In this document: in pieces, positions 5,264 to 5,750 of the stretch
Position numbering within the stretch: the first letter of the stretch is position 1
Layout: each line of letters begins with the position of its first letter
Origin: Bacteroidota bacterium
GTDB taxonomy: Bacteria > Bacteroidota > Bacteroidia > Flavobacteriales_D > Crocinitomicaceae
Assembly (NCBI GenBank): GCA_006226555.1
Contig: SBGS01000276.1
Span: 1-5,750, forward strand
Length of the DNA: 5,750 bases
Direction: 5' to 3'
Translations under genes and position numbers: made by a program
The notes under the pieces: model-generated
The model's database searches: none
What the model was told of the DNA's origin: nothing
What the model saw: the letters and a program-made list of their open reading frames with translations, nothing else

Positions 5264-5750
5264 ATTGGATCAAAATGCGCGTCGAGAAGGATTCATTGTC
5301 AGTTTTGATGACAATTAAATAAACGCCTTTTGAATAATCTGACACGTCGAAAGGCACCACATGTTCCCCGGTATTGAGAACAACTGAAGGACTTAGCTGA
5401 CGACCAATAAGATCTGTGAGATAAATTTCGAAATTTTGCTTCGCGCTCAACGCCACGTTGAATTTACCATTCGTAGGATTTGGATATACCTCTATTGAAG
5501 TTAGACTGCTTAGCTCTGAGATCGACGCCTCACTCACGTTGTATGTACTGATCGTGTTTGATTGACATCCATAACTGTTAGTGACAATTACTTCGTAAGT
5601 TCCACTTGTCGTAATTGTGATAGAAGCCCCAACACCAACTGAACTACCCGCATAGAACCACTCTGCACTTTCCCCGGCCTGCAACACAACAGACAAGGTG
5701 TTTCCATTCTGAGAGACAATAGGTTGAGCAGGTATCGGATTGACAACGAT
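5262..5750 (-). CDS. Secreted protein with Ig/PKD-like repeat and type IX secretion C-terminal sorting domain, 5' part missing
   Basis: The last 162 residues of a larger protein; the frame is open from the right edge at 5750 to TAA at 5262-5264. A TTG at 5694-5696 is not a real start, since the domain begins upstream of it. The first ~85 visible residues look like an Ig/PKD-like beta repeat: P-x-P-A-Q-P-I-V near the start, W-F-Y-A-G, then S-G-T-Y-E-V-I-V-T-N and Y-G-C-Q-S-N, the spacing seen in large Bacteroidota adhesins and gliding-type surface proteins. The last ~75 residues are a type A Por secretion tail: V-Y-P-N-P-T-N-G-K-F-N-V, Y-L-T-D-L-I-G-R, and a final Y-S-K-G-V-Y-L-I-V-I-K with a short beta strand. 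This tail directs cargo across the outer membrane via the type IX system and is normally removed by PorU. The enzymatic or binding role depends on the unseen N-terminal part. There is only one Cys in view. Confidence 0.9.
   Translation of the reverse strand: MVVNPIPAQPIVSQNGNTLSVVLQAGESAEWFYAGSSVGVGASITITTSGTYEVIVTNSYGCQSNTISTYNVSEASISELSSLTSIEVYPNPTNGKFNVALSAKQNFEIYLTDLIGRQLSPSVVLNTGEHVVPFDVSDYSKGVYLIVIKTDNESFSTRILIQ

Noticed and set aside
1..5750. Search for an undescribed defence, mobile or biosynthetic system
   Set aside because: All complete genes are recognisable core families, no repeats array, integrase or transposase is present, and base composition looks uniform; only the truncated T9SS cargo is open-ended.

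Overview
The window looks like an ordinary, gene-dense chromosomal segment of a Bacteroidota bacterium, probably from the Flavobacteriales side of the phylum. Four things point there: a C-terminal type IX secretion (Por) sorting domain on the last gene, promoter-like boxes of the form TAnnTTTG close to several start codons, no obvious Shine-Dalgarno sequences, and Bacteroidota-flavoured versions of XseA, GatC and an M42 peptidase. No phage, transposon, CRISPR, tRNA or rRNA signal was seen.

Layout from left to right. The 3' part of a PlsC-type lysophospholipid acyltransferase (+) is followed by gatC (+). Convergent to gatC is an M42-family metallo-aminopeptidase (-). Divergent from that is a SCO1/SenC copper chaperone (+). 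Convergent to SCO are xseB and xseA (-), the two subunits of exodeoxyribonuclease VII, overlapping by 11 nt. Divergent from xseA is pgk (+), phosphoglycerate kinase. Convergent to pgk is the C-terminal end of a large secreted Ig/PKD-like protein with a T9SS sorting tail (-), running off the right edge.

The genes do not form one pathway. They cover lipid synthesis, tRNA-dependent amidation, peptide turnover, respiratory copper delivery, DNA repair, glycolysis and a surface or secreted protein. What stands out is the compact architecture. Transcription units alternate in strand, and two convergent pairs have stop codons 1 nt and 0 nt apart. At each of those two junctions a terminator-like hairpin lies inside the coding sequence of the opposing gene. 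Three starts (gatC, SCO, xseA) have a -7-like box only 4-5 nt before the ATG, which would give leaderless or nearly leaderless mRNAs.

I found no convincing evidence of an undescribed multi-gene system. The best leads are the embedded terminators, the leaderless-promoter pattern and an Asp-to-Asn change at a reported catalytic position of XseA. There is no gene-free stretch above 60 nt.
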